Below the pieces are notes generated by a model. The model did not search any database. It saw only the letters and a list, made by a program, of their open reading frames with translations, and was not told the origin of the DNA. 64,000 nucleotides of DNA from Bacteroidia bacterium. Its GTDB lineage: Bacteria > Bacteroidota > Bacteroidia > Palsa-965. A program made the position numbers and the translations under genes. Below, one piece after another: positions 7,595 through 16,046 of this stretch; within the stretch, counting starts at the first letter, position 1; each line of letters opens with the position of its first letter. The stretch covers positions 1 through 64,000 of the forward strand of contig JALONL010000031.1 of assembly GCA_025454955.1 (NCBI GenBank), in the 5' to 3' direction.

Positions 7595-8427
7595 ATATCC
7601 TGCCTGAGCCGCACATTGGTGTAACCAAGCTGTTGTAATAATATACAGGTTTCAAGTCCCAATTTTTCGTTTATCTCAAAATACAAAGTGCCGCCCGGTT
7701 TGAGTTTACTCAATGCCAGTTGCCCGATTACCCTGTAATATAAAAGCTCATCGCTGTCGGGTACAAAAAGGGCAGTGTGCGGCTCGTGTTCGGTTACGTG
7801 CTGTGCCATGGTTCCTATTTCCGACTGCAGCACGTAGGGCGGATTGCTCACAATAACCTGGCAGCGCGGCAAATGCTCCTGTACAGCGGCATCACGCACA
7901 TCGCCTTCGGTAAAATGTATTTCGGTGCCGCAGGTTTGGGCATTGGCTTTGGCCACCTGCAATGCGCCATGCGATACGTCGAGCGCATACACATGGCAGC
8001 GTGGCAGTTTTTTCTTGAGGGCAATTGCTATGCAACCGCTGCCGGTACCAATATCGAGAATGGAAAAACTGCCCGGTGTGCCGCCCTGCTCGTCGATGAT
8101 GAGTTGCACAAGCTCCTCGGTTTCGGGGCGCGGTATGAGCACATCGGGCGTTACCTGAAGCGTGAGGCCGAAAAACCAGGCCTGTCCGAGCACGTATTGC
8201 AAAGGCCGGCCGCGTTTCAAATCCTTTACGGCGAAATGCAGTTTAAGCAGTTCCGATTCCTGCACACGGCTTTCGGGTCGGAGCACAAGATCGTTGCGGG
8301 TGTATCCGGCAAAGGCTTCGAGGCAATACGCGGCCATGAGGTCGATTTCGTTTTGCTCGTAGCGCTCGGCCAGTTGTGTGCGAAACCAGCGCGCAATATC
8401 GTCGATGCGGTTGCTGGGAATTTTCAT
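7558..8427 (-). CDS. prmC: Peptide chain release factor N5-glutamine methyltransferase
   Basis: SAM-dependent methyltransferase that modifies the GGQ glutamine of release factors RF1 and RF2 and so speeds translation termination. In 289 residues one sees the PrmC N-terminal helical domain, IPRPETEELV (98-107), the SAM loop DIGTGSG (125-131) and the substrate motif NPPY (195-198). All family hallmarks are present. The ATG overlaps the stop of the CCA-adding enzyme gene in ATGA, so it is the second gene of that operon. The C-terminus runs convergently into the TlpA-like gene. Confidence 0.95.
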   Translation of the reverse strand: MKIPSNRIDDIARWFRTQLAERYEQNEIDLMAAYCLEAFAGYTRNDLVLRPESRVQESELLKLHFAVKDLKRGRPLQYVLGQAWFFGLTLQVTPDVLIPRPETEELVQLIIDEQGGTPGSFSILDIGTGSGCIAIALKKKLPRCHVYALDVSHGALQVAKANAQTCGTEIHFTEGDVRDAAVQEHLPRCQVIVSNPPYVLQSEIGTMAQHVTEHEPHTALFVPDSDELLYYRVIGQLALSKLKPGGTLYFEINEKLGLETCILLQQLGYTNVRLRQDIQGKDRMVAASR

Positions 8428-9905
8428 TGGCCGTTGTTTTCGTCTTGGGGCTTTTCGGGCAGGGGCCAGGGTTGCGCGGCTTCGGCAATGGGTGTGAGTC
8501 CGGCCGCCTTTCCCTGATCGAGCATAAACTGCCAGGCGGCAGGGCGCTCGTTGGGAATAATGCCGTCGAGAATAGCTTCGCGTATGGCGGTTTTAATGAT
8601 GCCCACTTCACGGCTTGGCCCAAGCTGAAAGGCTTTCATAATGTCTTCGCCGGTAACGGGCGGCTGCCAGTTGCGTATGCGGTCGCGCTCTTCGAGTTCT
8701 TTCAGTCGCACACGCACCAGTTCAAAATTGCGCAGGTAGCGTTTTACGCGTTCTTCCTGTTTGGAAGTAATGTCGCTTTCGCAAAGCGTCATTAATGCGT
8801 CAATATCATCGCCGGCTTCAAACAAAAGGCGGCGCACGGCCGAGTCGGTAATTTCGGTTTTGCTGAGTACAATGGGTCGCAGGTGAAGCTGAACGAGTTT
8901 CTGCACAAACTTCATTCGGTCGTTGAGCGGAAGTTTGAGTGCGGCAAAAATACCCGGCACCATGCGCGCACCGCGGTCTTCGTGGCCGTGAAATGTCCAG
9001 CCGTGGCCGGGTTCAAAGCGTTTGGTGGCGGGCTTGGCAATATCGTGCAGAATAGCCGCCCAACGCAACCATAAATCATCGCTGCGCTGCGCCACATTAT
9101 CGAGCACCTGCAGGGTGTGGTAGAAATTGTCTTTATGCGCTTTGCCCTGAATTACATCCACGCCCTGAAGTTTCACCATTTCCGGGAAAAACTGGTGCAG
9201 CAGCCGCGTATCAAAAAGCAGTTTGAAGCCCACCGAAGGAACCGGCGCTTTTATAATCTTATTCAACTCATCGGCAATGCGCTCGCGCGAGATGATGCTC
9301 AGCCGCTCCGCATTACGCGCAATGGAAGCCAGCGACTCATCACTAATTCGGTAATTAAGCTGGGTGGCAAAACGCACAGCCCGCATCATACGCAGCGGAT
9401 CGTCGGAAAATGTCACATCCGGATCGAGCGGAGTACGTATGAGTTTGCGTTCCATATCAGCCACGCCGCCAAACGGATCGATGAGCGCGCCGTAGTTGTC
9501 TTTATTCAAACTATAAGCCAGCGCATTTATGGTAAAGTCGCGGCGGTTCTGGTCGTCTTCCAGCGTACCGTCTTCCACCACCGGCTTGCGCGAGCCGCGG
9601 TTGTACGATTCCTTACGCGCACCTACAAACTCCACTTCATAATCGTCGAGCTTAATTTGCGCAGTACCAAAATTGCGGAACACCGTTACTTTCACTTTCA
9701 TCCTCTTGGCCACCGCCTCGGCCAGCACAATACCCACAGCCTTCAAAGAAGCATCGGGCGACACCGCCACCACGTCTATATCCTTGCAGGGCCTGCCCAG
9801 CAAAGCATCGCGCACAAAGCCGCCGATAACGTAGGCATGAAGCCCCAGCCGGGCAGCTTCTTCGGTCACCACGGCAAAAACGGGATGTGTGAGGTGCGGA
9901 TTCAT
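8424..9905 (-). CDS. CCA tRNA nucleotidyltransferase / poly(A) polymerase family, with HD domain
   Basis: Class II nucleotidyltransferase of 493 residues, expected to add or repair the 3' CCA of tRNAs. The N-terminal catalytic head shows GGFVRD (28-33) with the metal-binding pair DID (42-44) and RRDFTINALA (121-130), followed by the RNA- and nucleotide-binding head-to-neck region (DPLRMMRAVRFA near 169-180). A C-terminal HD domain (LHDIAKP near 286-292) is characteristic of bacterial CCA enzymes with phosphohydrolase activity. The ATG at 9905 is preferred over a longer TTG reading because the family starts near here and a TACCTTTG box lies upstream. Confidence 0.92.
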   Translation of the reverse strand: MNPHLTHPVFAVVTEEAARLGLHAYVIGGFVRDALLGRPCKDIDVVAVSPDASLKAVGIVLAEAVAKRMKVKVTVFRNFGTAQIKLDDYEVEFVGARKESYNRGSRKPVVEDGTLEDDQNRRDFTINALAYSLNKDNYGALIDPFGGVADMERKLIRTPLDPDVTFSDDPLRMMRAVRFATQLNYRISDESLASIARNAERLSIISRERIADELNKIIKAPVPSVGFKLLFDTRLLHQFFPEMVKLQGVDVIQGKAHKDNFYHTLQVLDNVAQRSDDLWLRWAAILHDIAKPATKRFEPGHGWTFHGHEDRGARMVPGIFAALKLPLNDRMKFVQKLVQLHLRPIVLSKTEITDSAVRRLLFEAGDDIDALMTLCESDITSKQEERVKRYLRNFELVRVRLKELEERDRIRNWQPPVTGEDIMKAFQLGPSREVGIIKTAIREAILDGIIPNERPAAWQFMLDQGKAAGLTPIAEAAQPWPLPEKPQDENNGQ

Positions 9906-9924
9906 TGGTTGTTTTGCAGGGGTG

Positions 9925-9932
9925 CAAAGGTA
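9925..9932 (-). promoter_or_regulatory. -7 element of the CCA enzyme-prmC operon
   Basis: TACCTTTG on the minus strand, a full match to TAnnTTTG, ends 19 nt before the ATG. Confidence 0.5.
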
Positions 9933-10015
9933 GGATTTTTCCGGGAGGAGAATGTTAATGTAAGTGCGCTGGTATTGACTTTCGGATATTGCCGATAGTA
10001 TTTTTGCAAACAACC

Positions 10016-10040
10016 GGTGGCTTCGACAAGCTCAGCCACC
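10016..10040 (+). repeat. REP-like palindrome, copy 1
   Basis: 25-bp element GGTGG-CTTCGACAAGCTCAG-CCACC whose 7-nt ends (GGTGGCT/AGCCACC) pair. Its core is inverted relative to copies 2 and 3. Confidence 0.75.
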
Positions 10041-10070
10041 AGTTGCAGATGACTAAGCAAAACTCAAATC

Positions 10071-10170
10071 CAACCGGTGGTTGAGCCTGTCGAAACCACC
10101 ACCAATGCAAAACTCAAATCCAACCGGTGGTTGAGCCTGTCGAAACCACCACAGATGCAAAACTCAAATC
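10071..10170 (+). repeat. Two tandem 50-bp units, each with a REP-like palindrome (copies 2 and 3)
   Basis: Units 10071-10120 and 10121-10170 are almost identical. Each contains GGTGG-TTGAGCCTGTCGAAA-CCACC (10076-10100 and 10126-10150) followed by a short spacer ending in GCAAAACTCAAATC. The same spacer tail follows copy 1. This array fills the gap between the CCA enzyme promoter and the GIY-YIG gene. Confidence 0.8.
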
Positions 10171-10200
10171 CAAAACAAAAACCCATAAACACTCTTACCA

Positions 10201-10566
10201 ATGAAAGGATACATGTACATCTTACTTTGCTCAGACGGTTCATATTACGTAGGCAGCACTAAAAATTTAGCATTACGCCTCGAGCAACATCAACGGGGCG
10301 AAGGCTCCAACCACACCAAAAGAAGATTACCCGTAGAATTGGTTTATGTAGAAGAGTTCCCCAGAATTGACCTTGCTTTTTTCCGCGAGAAACAAGTGCA
10401 GAAGTGGAGGCGTGAGAAAAAAGAAGCGTTGATTCAGGGTAATTCTAATTTGTTGCCTGAATTGTCGAAGGCATATTCGAATACGGTGGCTTCGACAGGC
10501 TCAGCCACCGCGATAGGCTCAGCCACCGCGACTGGCTCAGCTCGGGCGAAACGTTCAGTACCTTGA
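10201..10566 (+). CDS. Small GIY-YIG nuclease domain protein
   Basis: 121-residue protein built on a single GIY-YIG endonuclease domain (UvrC/YhbQ-like). The motif appears as MYILLCSDGSYYVGST near the start, with an R-x-x-Q-H element after it, and Glu in FFREKQVQKW as the likely metal ligand. Residues after about 95 are a low-complexity Ser-Thr-Gly-Ala tail encoded by a REP-like palindrome and two degenerate copies of it, so the repeat has entered the reading frame. It sits directly behind an array of the same palindromes. Such small GIY-YIG proteins lack a separate DNA-binding domain; a link to repeat spread or repair is inference. Confidence 0.88.
   Translation: MKGYMYILLCSDGSYYVGSTKNLALRLEQHQRGEGSNHTKRRLPVELVYVEEFPRIDLAFFREKQVQKWRREKKEALIQGNSNLLPELSKAYSNTVASTGSATAIGSATATGSARAKRSVP
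10485..10546 (+). repeat. REP-like palindrome copy 4 plus two degenerate half copies, inside the GIY-YIG gene
   Basis: 10485-10509 reads GGTGG-CTTCGACAGGCTCAG-CCACC, in the orientation of copy 1. It is followed by CGATAGGCTCAGCCACC and ACTGGCTCAGCTCGGGCG, two decayed partial copies. They encode the gene's C-terminal tail. Confidence 0.75.
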
Positions 10567-10614
10567 CAAACTAAATACTGTGGCTGGGATTGTAATTTGA
10601 GCATAATAATATTA

Positions 10615-11301
10615 ATGGTTAAGAAATTAAGAGAGAGATATCGCTTGCTGAAATGTATATACAACCCCAATTTCAAACCCCTCGAATTCGATGGGTTTAG
10701 AAAACAGGCCGGGCTTAACAGCTTTGTAATGACTCCCAAAAGGTGGATCGAAACAACAGGTGCAATAGGAATAACATCAAAATCAGGCCGTTACGGTGGA
10801 ACTTTTGCACACAAAGACATCGCAATGGAATTTGCCTCCTGGATTTCTATTGAATTCAAACTGTATATTCTGAAAGAATTCCAGCGCCTGAAAAACGATG
10901 AAGAACAACGAAATGACCTTCAATGGGATTTACACCGCACACTGGCCAGAATAAATTACAAAATACATACCGATGCCATTAAAGAAAACCTCATTCCCCC
11001 TTCTTTATCGCGGGAAAAAATAAACTTCATTTATGCCGATGAGGCAGACCTGCTTAATGTGGCTTTATTCGGAATTACAGCCCGACAATGGCGCGCCAAA
11101 AACCCCAATCATCCCGGTAACATTCGTGACACCGCAACCATTGAACAGTTGGTGGTATTAAGCAATCTGGAAAGTATCAATGCGGTATTCATACAGCAAA
11201 ATGTTGGACAAACCGACAGACTTATGCAACTCAACAAAATTGCCATTACCCAAATGAAATCACTCATAGCCAACAGAAATATCAAACAACTTCCCCGATA
11301 A
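10615..11301 (+). CDS. KilA-N domain protein, N-terminally truncated
   Basis: 228 residues read from the first ATG. The segment PNFKPLEFDGFRKQAG to EFASWISIEFKLYILKEFQ is the second half of a KilA-N DNA-binding domain, and the rest (AKINYKIHTDAIKENL-like region, ALFGITARQW, GNIRD) matches the C-terminal part of Bacteroidota KilA-N proteins often found in mobile elements. Family members normally begin about 50-60 residues earlier, with the first half of the KilA-N fold. Here that part is missing and the new start lies 48 nt after the GIY-YIG stop. The gene is probably a remnant, though the rest is intact without stops. Confidence 0.75.
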   Translation: MVKKLRERYRLLKCIYNPNFKPLEFDGFRKQAGLNSFVMTPKRWIETTGAIGITSKSGRYGGTFAHKDIAMEFASWISIEFKLYILKEFQRLKNDEEQRNDLQWDLHRTLARINYKIHTDAIKENLIPPSLSREKINFIYADEADLLNVALFGITARQWRAKNPNHPGNIRDTATIEQLVVLSNLESINAVFIQQNVGQTDRLMQLNKIAITQMKSLIANRNIKQLPR

Positions 11302-11381
11302 AATCGGGGAAAACGCCCCCCTTTCAAACCGCATCACTCAAACGCCCACCAACAATAATACCTACCTTTACGCACACCACT

Positions 11382-13373
11382 ATGTGCGGAATCACCGGCA
11401 TCATCACCCTCTCCCGCCACGCTGCAAACCTAACCGGCGCAGCGCAGGCCATGAACACCGCCATTGCACACCGCGGACCCGATGGCGAAGGATTTCTGGC
11501 TGTTGACGAACACGGAAATGCCACCGCACTCTACGGCAACGATACCCCACAGGCATTGTGCCACCTCCCCCACCCCCACAGTCCGCAACAGCATATAGCG
11601 CAATTTGCAACCACGCCCCGCTTTGTGTTCGGACATCGGCGGCTTGCCATTATCGACATTACGGCAGCCGGGCACCAGCCGCTTTGCACGGCCGATAAGC
11701 AGCTCTGGATTACCTACAACGGCGAACTCTACAACTACATCGAACTCCGCGCCGAACTCGAACAAAACGGCGCACAATTTCACACCCACACCGACACCGA
11801 AGTGGTGCTCGAAGCCTACCGCACCTGGGGCGAAAACTGCCTCACACGTTTCAATGGCATGTTTGCCTTTGTAATCTGGGATCGGGCCAAACAACAGCTT
11901 TTTGCCGCACGCGACCGCTTTGGTGTGAAGCCGTTTTACTACTACCACGACGCAGACGTTTTTTGCTTTGCCTCCGAACAAAAAGCACTGCGCAAAAACT
12001 CGCTCGTAAAAACAGCCCTGCGCCACGAAGCCGTGGCCGATTACTTCGCCGGCAGCGAAATTGAACACCAGCCCGAAAGTTTTTTCGCAAACATCCTCGA
12101 ACTGTTTCCAGGCTGCGCACTGAGCCTGAACCTGCAAAGCAACCAGCTAAAGCAATGGACCTGGTACAGCCTCAACATCAACCAGCAGTTTGCAACACCT
12201 GCACCCGACCGCTTTGAAGCGCATGTGCAACTGGTTCGCGAACGTTTGTACGAAGCCATACGACTGCGCATGAGATCAGACGTGCCCGTGGGGGCCTGCC
12301 TGAGCGGCGGCATCGACAGTTCGGCCATTGCAGGAATTATGGCCGATGTGGTGAGCACTCACGGCAATGTAAACGTGGGCGAAAAACTCAAACTGTTTAC
12401 TGCCGTGTTTGACGATGCCCGAATCGACGAACGCCGCTGGGCGCAGGAAGTGGTGCACCGCACCAAAGCCGAATGGCACACCGTACAGCCCGAACCGCAC
12501 GAACTGCTGGCCGACCTCGAAGAACTCATCTACAGCCAGGATGTACCAATATGGAGCACCAGCACCTACGCACAGCACCGCGTTATGAAACTGGCCGCCC
12601 AAAACGGCATTCGTGTATTGCTCGACGGACAGGGCGGCGACGAACTCTTTGCAGGCTATCACCCCTACTTCCGCGCCTTCTGGAGCGAACTGCTGGGCCA
12701 CGGTGAATGGGGCACACTGCGCAGCGAAATGAAACAATTCGACGGCCCGGCATTGAAATTCTGGCTGCGCGAACACCTCAAACAACGCACGGTGCCCGCG
12801 CTGCCCAATGCACTGCGCAAAAAACTCATGCAACGCTGGTACCGCGAATTCCGATACCTCAATCCCGAACTCATAAGCAGCTATGTACAACGCCGCAACC
12901 CGCACACCGGCAAACACCTCAACGAAATGCTGCGCGGCGAATTTGTAAACACCCGCCTCAAAGGCTACCTCAAATGCGAAGACCGCTGCTCGATGTGGCA
13001 CTCGGTAGAATCGCGCACGCCCTTTGCCGACGATCACCTGCTTATTGAAACCGTGTTTGCCCTGCCCGGCAGCATGAAAATACGCCACGGCTACACCAAA
13101 GCCCTGCTGCGCGAAGCCGCCGCCCCCTGGCTGCCCGAAACCATCCGCACCCGACGCGACAAACTGGGCTACGCCACGCCAAACAACCAATGGATTACCA
13201 CCCTGCGCCACGAATTGAGACCATACTTTGAGCAAAATTTCGACGGAATTTTCAATAAAGAACTCCTGCTCAAAGAATACGACTCGCTGTTTAGCCCGCA
13301 GGGCGAAACCGATACCGGAAGGGTGTTTAAATTCATAGCCTTTGCCGTGTGGCGCAAAGTGCATAATTTGTAA
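11382..13373 (+). CDS. asnB: Asparagine synthase, glutamine-hydrolysing
   Basis: Cytoplasmic enzyme making asparagine from aspartate, glutamine and ATP. The first residues MCGITGI place the catalytic Cys2 of the class II glutaminase domain, which extends to about residue 220 and includes IAHRGPDGEG and RLAIIDI. The synthetase domain carries the PP-loop SGGIDSS near residue 308 and the later LLDGQGGDELFAGY segment. At 663 residues it is a typical long bacterial AsnB. Several AsnB-like proteins act in surface polysaccharide or peptide amidation, but no such genes are next to it. The Crp/Fnr gene begins 4 nt after the stop. Confidence 0.93.
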   Translation: MCGITGIITLSRHAANLTGAAQAMNTAIAHRGPDGEGFLAVDEHGNATALYGNDTPQALCHLPHPHSPQQHIAQFATTPRFVFGHRRLAIIDITAAGHQPLCTADKQLWITYNGELYNYIELRAELEQNGAQFHTHTDTEVVLEAYRTWGENCLTRFNGMFAFVIWDRAKQQLFAARDRFGVKPFYYYHDADVFCFASEQKALRKNSLVKTALRHEAVADYFAGSEIEHQPESFFANILELFPGCALSLNLQSNQLKQWTWYSLNINQQFATPAPDRFEAHVQLVRERLYEAIRLRMRSDVPVGACLSGGIDSSAIAGIMADVVSTHGNVNVGEKLKLFTAVFDDARIDERRWAQEVVHRTKAEWHTVQPEPHELLADLEELIYSQDVPIWSTSTYAQHRVMKLAAQNGIRVLLDGQGGDELFAGYHPYFRAFWSELLGHGEWGTLRSEMKQFDGPALKFWLREHLKQRTVPALPNALRKKLMQRWYREFRYLNPELISSYVQRRNPHTGKHLNEMLRGEFVNTRLKGYLKCEDRCSMWHSVESRTPFADDHLLIETVFALPGSMKIRHGYTKALLREAAAPWLPETIRTRRDKLGYATPNNQWITTLRHELRPYFEQNFDGIFNKELLLKEYDSLFSPQGETDTGRVFKFIAFAVWRKVHNL

Positions 13374-13377
13374 AGTC

Positions 13378-14013
13378 ATGTTTACAAAAGCCTATTCCCT
13401 GTTTACCACCAACGAGCAGCTTGCCGGCGAATTACGCAAGCTGGGCACTTCGCGCATTTTCAAACCGGGCGAACAGCTTACCGGCACCGGAAGCTACATC
13501 AGAAGCATTCCCATTGTGCTCAGCGGACGAATTAAAGTAACCCAGCGCGACGAAGAAGGACGCGACCGTTTTCTCTACCACATTATGCCCGGCGAAAGCT
13601 GCGTAACCATGTTTTCGGGCGGACTGGGCGGCATGAGTTTAGTGACCACCACGGCCGAAGAAGAATCGGAAGTGCTGCTGGTGCCCATTGAAAAAGCCCG
13701 CGAACTGGCACAACAGTTTCCGCAATTCACCGATTTTATCTTCATGCTTTACAACAAGCGTTTTGAAGATCTGCTGCAACAGTTGCAGGAACTTACCACA
13801 CAGCCAATGGCCGTAAGGCTCATCAACCTGCTCAGGCGGCACGAAACCGGCAAGGGCAGCGAAATACGCCTCACCCACCAGCAACTGGCCGACGAACTCG
13901 GCTCGGCGCGCGAAGTGATTTCGCGTACATTGAAACAGCTGGAAAAAAACGGTGTGGTGGAACTGGGCCGAAACCGAATTACCCTCACCGGTAAAAATTA
14001 CGAGGCTGTGTAA
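13378..14013 (+). CDS. Crp/Fnr family transcriptional regulator
   Basis: 211 residues: an N-terminal cyclic-nucleotide-binding-type beta barrel (about 15-125; PGESCVTMFSGGLGG in the cap region) and a C-terminal winged helix (about 145-211) with LTHQQLADELGSAREVISR as the helix-turn-helix. No FNR-type N-terminal cysteine cluster is visible, so oxygen sensing through an iron-sulfur cluster is unlikely. It stands just ahead of rhodanese and thioredoxin genes on the same strand, suggesting control of a thiol or sulfur response. The ligand is unknown. Confidence 0.9.
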   Translation: MFTKAYSLFTTNEQLAGELRKLGTSRIFKPGEQLTGTGSYIRSIPIVLSGRIKVTQRDEEGRDRFLYHIMPGESCVTMFSGGLGGMSLVTTTAEEESEVLLVPIEKARELAQQFPQFTDFIFMLYNKRFEDLLQQLQELTTQPMAVRLINLLRRHETGKGSEIRLTHQQLADELGSAREVISRTLKQLEKNGVVELGRNRITLTGKNYEAV

Positions 14014-14068
14014 CCTGAGTTACTGAAAAGAAAGAAACACTGCCGCAACTTTGCCTAAAATCAACACT

Positions 14069-14386
14069 ATGTTTGGCATTCTTAAAAATTTATTTGGCAA
14101 CGGGGGAGGAATTCCCGAAGAAGTTCTTTCCCACCCGAAACTCACTATTGTGGATGTACGCACACCCGGCGAATACCGCGGCGGACACATCAAAGGCTCA
14201 ATCAATATTCCGCTCGATCAGTTGGAAAAAAATCTGGGTAAACTCAAAGGCAAAGAACCCATTGTGCTTTGCTGTGCTTCGGGTATGCGCAGCGGAAGCG
14301 CGCACCGCACCATGAGCAGCAAAGGTTTTACCAATGTGTATAACGGCGGTGGCTGGTCATCGCTTCAATCGCAACTTGTAAAGTAA
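14069..14386 (+). CDS. Single-domain rhodanese
   Basis: 105-residue sulfurtransferase domain protein. DVRTPGEYRGGHIKGSINIP (29-48) is the conserved front of the rhodanese fold, and the active-site loop CASGMRS puts the catalytic cysteine at 69. It probably moves persulfide sulfur in the cytoplasm, since no signal peptide is seen. The start is the ATG that yields MFGILKNLF; an upstream TTG is less likely. Its TAA overlaps the next gene's ATG. Confidence 0.92.
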   Translation: MFGILKNLFGNGGGIPEEVLSHPKLTIVDVRTPGEYRGGHIKGSINIPLDQLEKNLGKLKGKEPIVLCCASGMRSGSAHRTMSSKGFTNVYNGGGWSSLQSQLVK

Positions 14387-14682
14387 TGTCGCGTTTTCAG
14401 GAACTCATAAAATCGGGCAAACCGGTTCTGGTTGATTTTTACGCCACCTGGTGCGGGCCCTGCAAGGCTCAGGCTCCCATTCTCGAACAGGTGGCCGAAC
14501 GTGTGGGCGAAACTGCGCATATTCTGAAAGTGGATGTGGACAATAACCCGCAGGCGGCTTCGGTGTATGGTGTGCGGGCGGTGCCCACACTCATTCTATT
14601 CCGCAACGGCGAAATAGTGTGGCGGCACAGCGGAGTAATGGGTGCAGCCGAGTTGGAACAGCTTATCCGTTCGCACAGTTAA
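14386..14682 (+). CDS. Thioredoxin
   Basis: 98-residue thioredoxin with the classical WCGPC at 22-26 and the cis-proline in AVPTL. It has no signal peptide, so it acts in the cytoplasm. Start and rhodanese stop share a base (TAATG), indicating coupled translation. A natural job would be reducing the persulfide or disulfide formed on the adjacent rhodanese. Confidence 0.94.
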   Translation: MSRFQELIKSGKPVLVDFYATWCGPCKAQAPILEQVAERVGETAHILKVDVDNNPQAASVYGVRAVPTLILFRNGEIVWRHSGVMGAAELEQLIRSHS

Positions 14683-14693
14683 CGCATTCGCCT

Positions 14694-14701
14694 TATCTTT
14701 G
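14694..14701 (+). promoter_or_regulatory. -7 element before the rhodanese-thioredoxin fusion gene
   Basis: TATCTTTG, a full TAnnTTTG match, lies 4 nt before the ATG and just after the thioredoxin stop, so the fusion gene may also be transcribed alone. Confidence 0.45.
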
Positions 14702-14705
14702 TACC

Positions 14706-15464
14706 ATGAAGAAAACAGCCTTTGTACTTACTGCCGTACTCGCGGCCGTGCTCCTGATACAATGCCAGCAGCCTCAGAATACGCTGGCCGCTCCCGAATT
14801 TTCGCAGCAACTGGCCAAACTCGATAACGAGCAGTTAATTGATGTGCGCACTCCCGAAGAGTATGCAGGCGGACACATAGAAGGTGCCGTAAACATCGAC
14901 TTTTACGGCGAAGCATTCGACAACGCCATTTCGCAGTTGGACAAAACCCGTCCGGTATACGTGTATTGCAAGGTGGGCGGCCGCAGTGCCAAAGCCGCAG
15001 CCAGTATGCGCACCAAAGGCTTTACGCAGGTGGTGGAACTCCAGGGCGGTTTTGATGCATGGAACAATGCCAATTTCCCCGTTTCGGTTTCCAACACACC
15101 CGCCACGCCCAAACCTGCTGATGGAAAAGGCAACGAAGTAGTGGTGGACAAACCTTTCCCGAAATCAGTTTACCTCGAAGAAGTGCGTAAAGACCGCTAC
15201 ACATTGGTGGACTTTGCCGCCGGATGGTGCGGCCCCTGCCGTATTCTGGCTCCGCGCATCGATCAGGTGCAGAAGGAAATGAACAACGGCTTTACACTCA
15301 TGAAAGTAGATGCCGACCGCGATACCGAAATCTGCGACTCACTGCGCATTACGGCTTTGCCCACGCTGGTGTTTTACAAAAACGGAAAACAACTCTGGCG
15401 CCACACCGGCCTGCTCGAAAAATCATCGCTCGATCAGATGATCCGCGAGTCGATGACAAACTAA
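14706..15464 (+). CDS. Exported rhodanese-thioredoxin fusion protein
   Basis: 252 residues. A hydrophobic N-terminus ending at Cys20 (LLIQC) suggests export and perhaps lipidation, although Gln before the cysteine is not a standard lipobox. A rhodanese domain follows (about 30-128; DVRTPEEYAGGH near 46-57, catalytic Cys88 in YCKVGGRSA), then a linker and a thioredoxin domain (about 150-252; CGPC at 175-178, cis-proline in ALPTL). It repeats, in one exported chain, the two functions encoded separately just upstream, so this cluster may treat sulfane sulfur on both sides of the membrane. That last point is inference. Confidence 0.9.
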   Translation: MKKTAFVLTAVLAAVLLIQCQQPQNTLAAPEFSQQLAKLDNEQLIDVRTPEEYAGGHIEGAVNIDFYGEAFDNAISQLDKTRPVYVYCKVGGRSAKAAASMRTKGFTQVVELQGGFDAWNNANFPVSVSNTPATPKPADGKGNEVVVDKPFPKSVYLEEVRKDRYTLVDFAAGWCGPCRILAPRIDQVQKEMNNGFTLMKVDADRDTEICDSLRITALPTLVFYKNGKQLWRHTGLLEKSSLDQMIRESMTN

Positions 15465-15488
15465 GAGGCTGTACCTGACCATTTTTTC

Positions 15489-15527
15489 AACGCCCCGTGG
15501 CCAAAGCTCGGGGCGTTGTTGTATTTT
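15489..15527 (+). terminator. Terminator after the rhodanese/thioredoxin cluster
   Basis: A perfect 9-bp stem AACGCCCCG/CGGGGCGTT with an 11-nt loop, followed by GTTGTATTTT. It separates the cluster from yajQ. Confidence 0.7.
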
Positions 15528-15551
15528 CGGGCAAAACAAAGCCAGATTCAC

Positions 15552-16040
15552 ATGCCCAGCTTCGATATTGTGAGCAAAATTGATGCTCAGACACTCGATA
15601 ACGCCATAAACAGTGCCCGAAAAGAAATTATCGGCCGCTTCGATTTTAAAGGCACCAAAAGCACCATTGATCTTGATAAAAAAAATCTGGTGCTCACCAT
15701 CCTCACCGAAGATGAAATGCGCCTCGAAGCCATTATCGATGTAATCAGGATGCGTATGATTAAGCAGCAGCTTGATCCGCGCAGTTTGGACGAAGGCAAA
15801 GAACACGCCGCTTCGGGAAGCATGATACGCAAGGAAGTAAAGGTGAAACAGGGCGTGGACAAAGACACTTCGCGCAAACTTCTCAAAGACATAAAAGATT
15901 CGAAACTGAAAGTGCAGGCCCAGCAAATGGACGATATGGTGCGCGTTACCGCCAAGAAAATAGACGATCTCCAGCAGGTAATTGCACTCATCCGCAAAGG
16001 CGAATACGATTTGCCTTTTCAGTTTGTGAATATGAAGTAA
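15552..16040 (+). CDS. YajQ family nucleotide-binding protein
   Basis: 162-residue cytoplasmic protein of the YajQ family, whose members bind cyclic di-GMP in some bacteria and nucleic acid or nucleotides in others. The start MPSFDIVSK is the canonical family N-terminus, GRFDFKGTKS and the C-terminal LPFQFVN are also characteristic, and the length is normal. The longer in-frame TTG reading is rejected because it would add non-family residues. It stands alone between a terminator and a convergent gene. Confidence 0.93.
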   Translation: MPSFDIVSKIDAQTLDNAINSARKEIIGRFDFKGTKSTIDLDKKNLVLTILTEDEMRLEAIIDVIRMRMIKQQLDPRSLDEGKEHAASGSMIRKEVKVKQGVDKDTSRKLLKDIKDSKLKVQAQQMDDMVRVTAKKIDDLQQVIALIRKGEYDLPFQFVNMK

Positions 16041-16046
16041 ACGGAA

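Noticed and set aside
9117..9998. 293-codon open frame on the plus strand
   Set aside because: Antisense to the CCA-adding enzyme gene; no supporting motif.
12276..13379. 367-codon open frame on the minus strand
   Set aside because: Antisense to asnB. The Phe/Val/Ala/Gly-rich composition is what the complement of this gene's codons gives.
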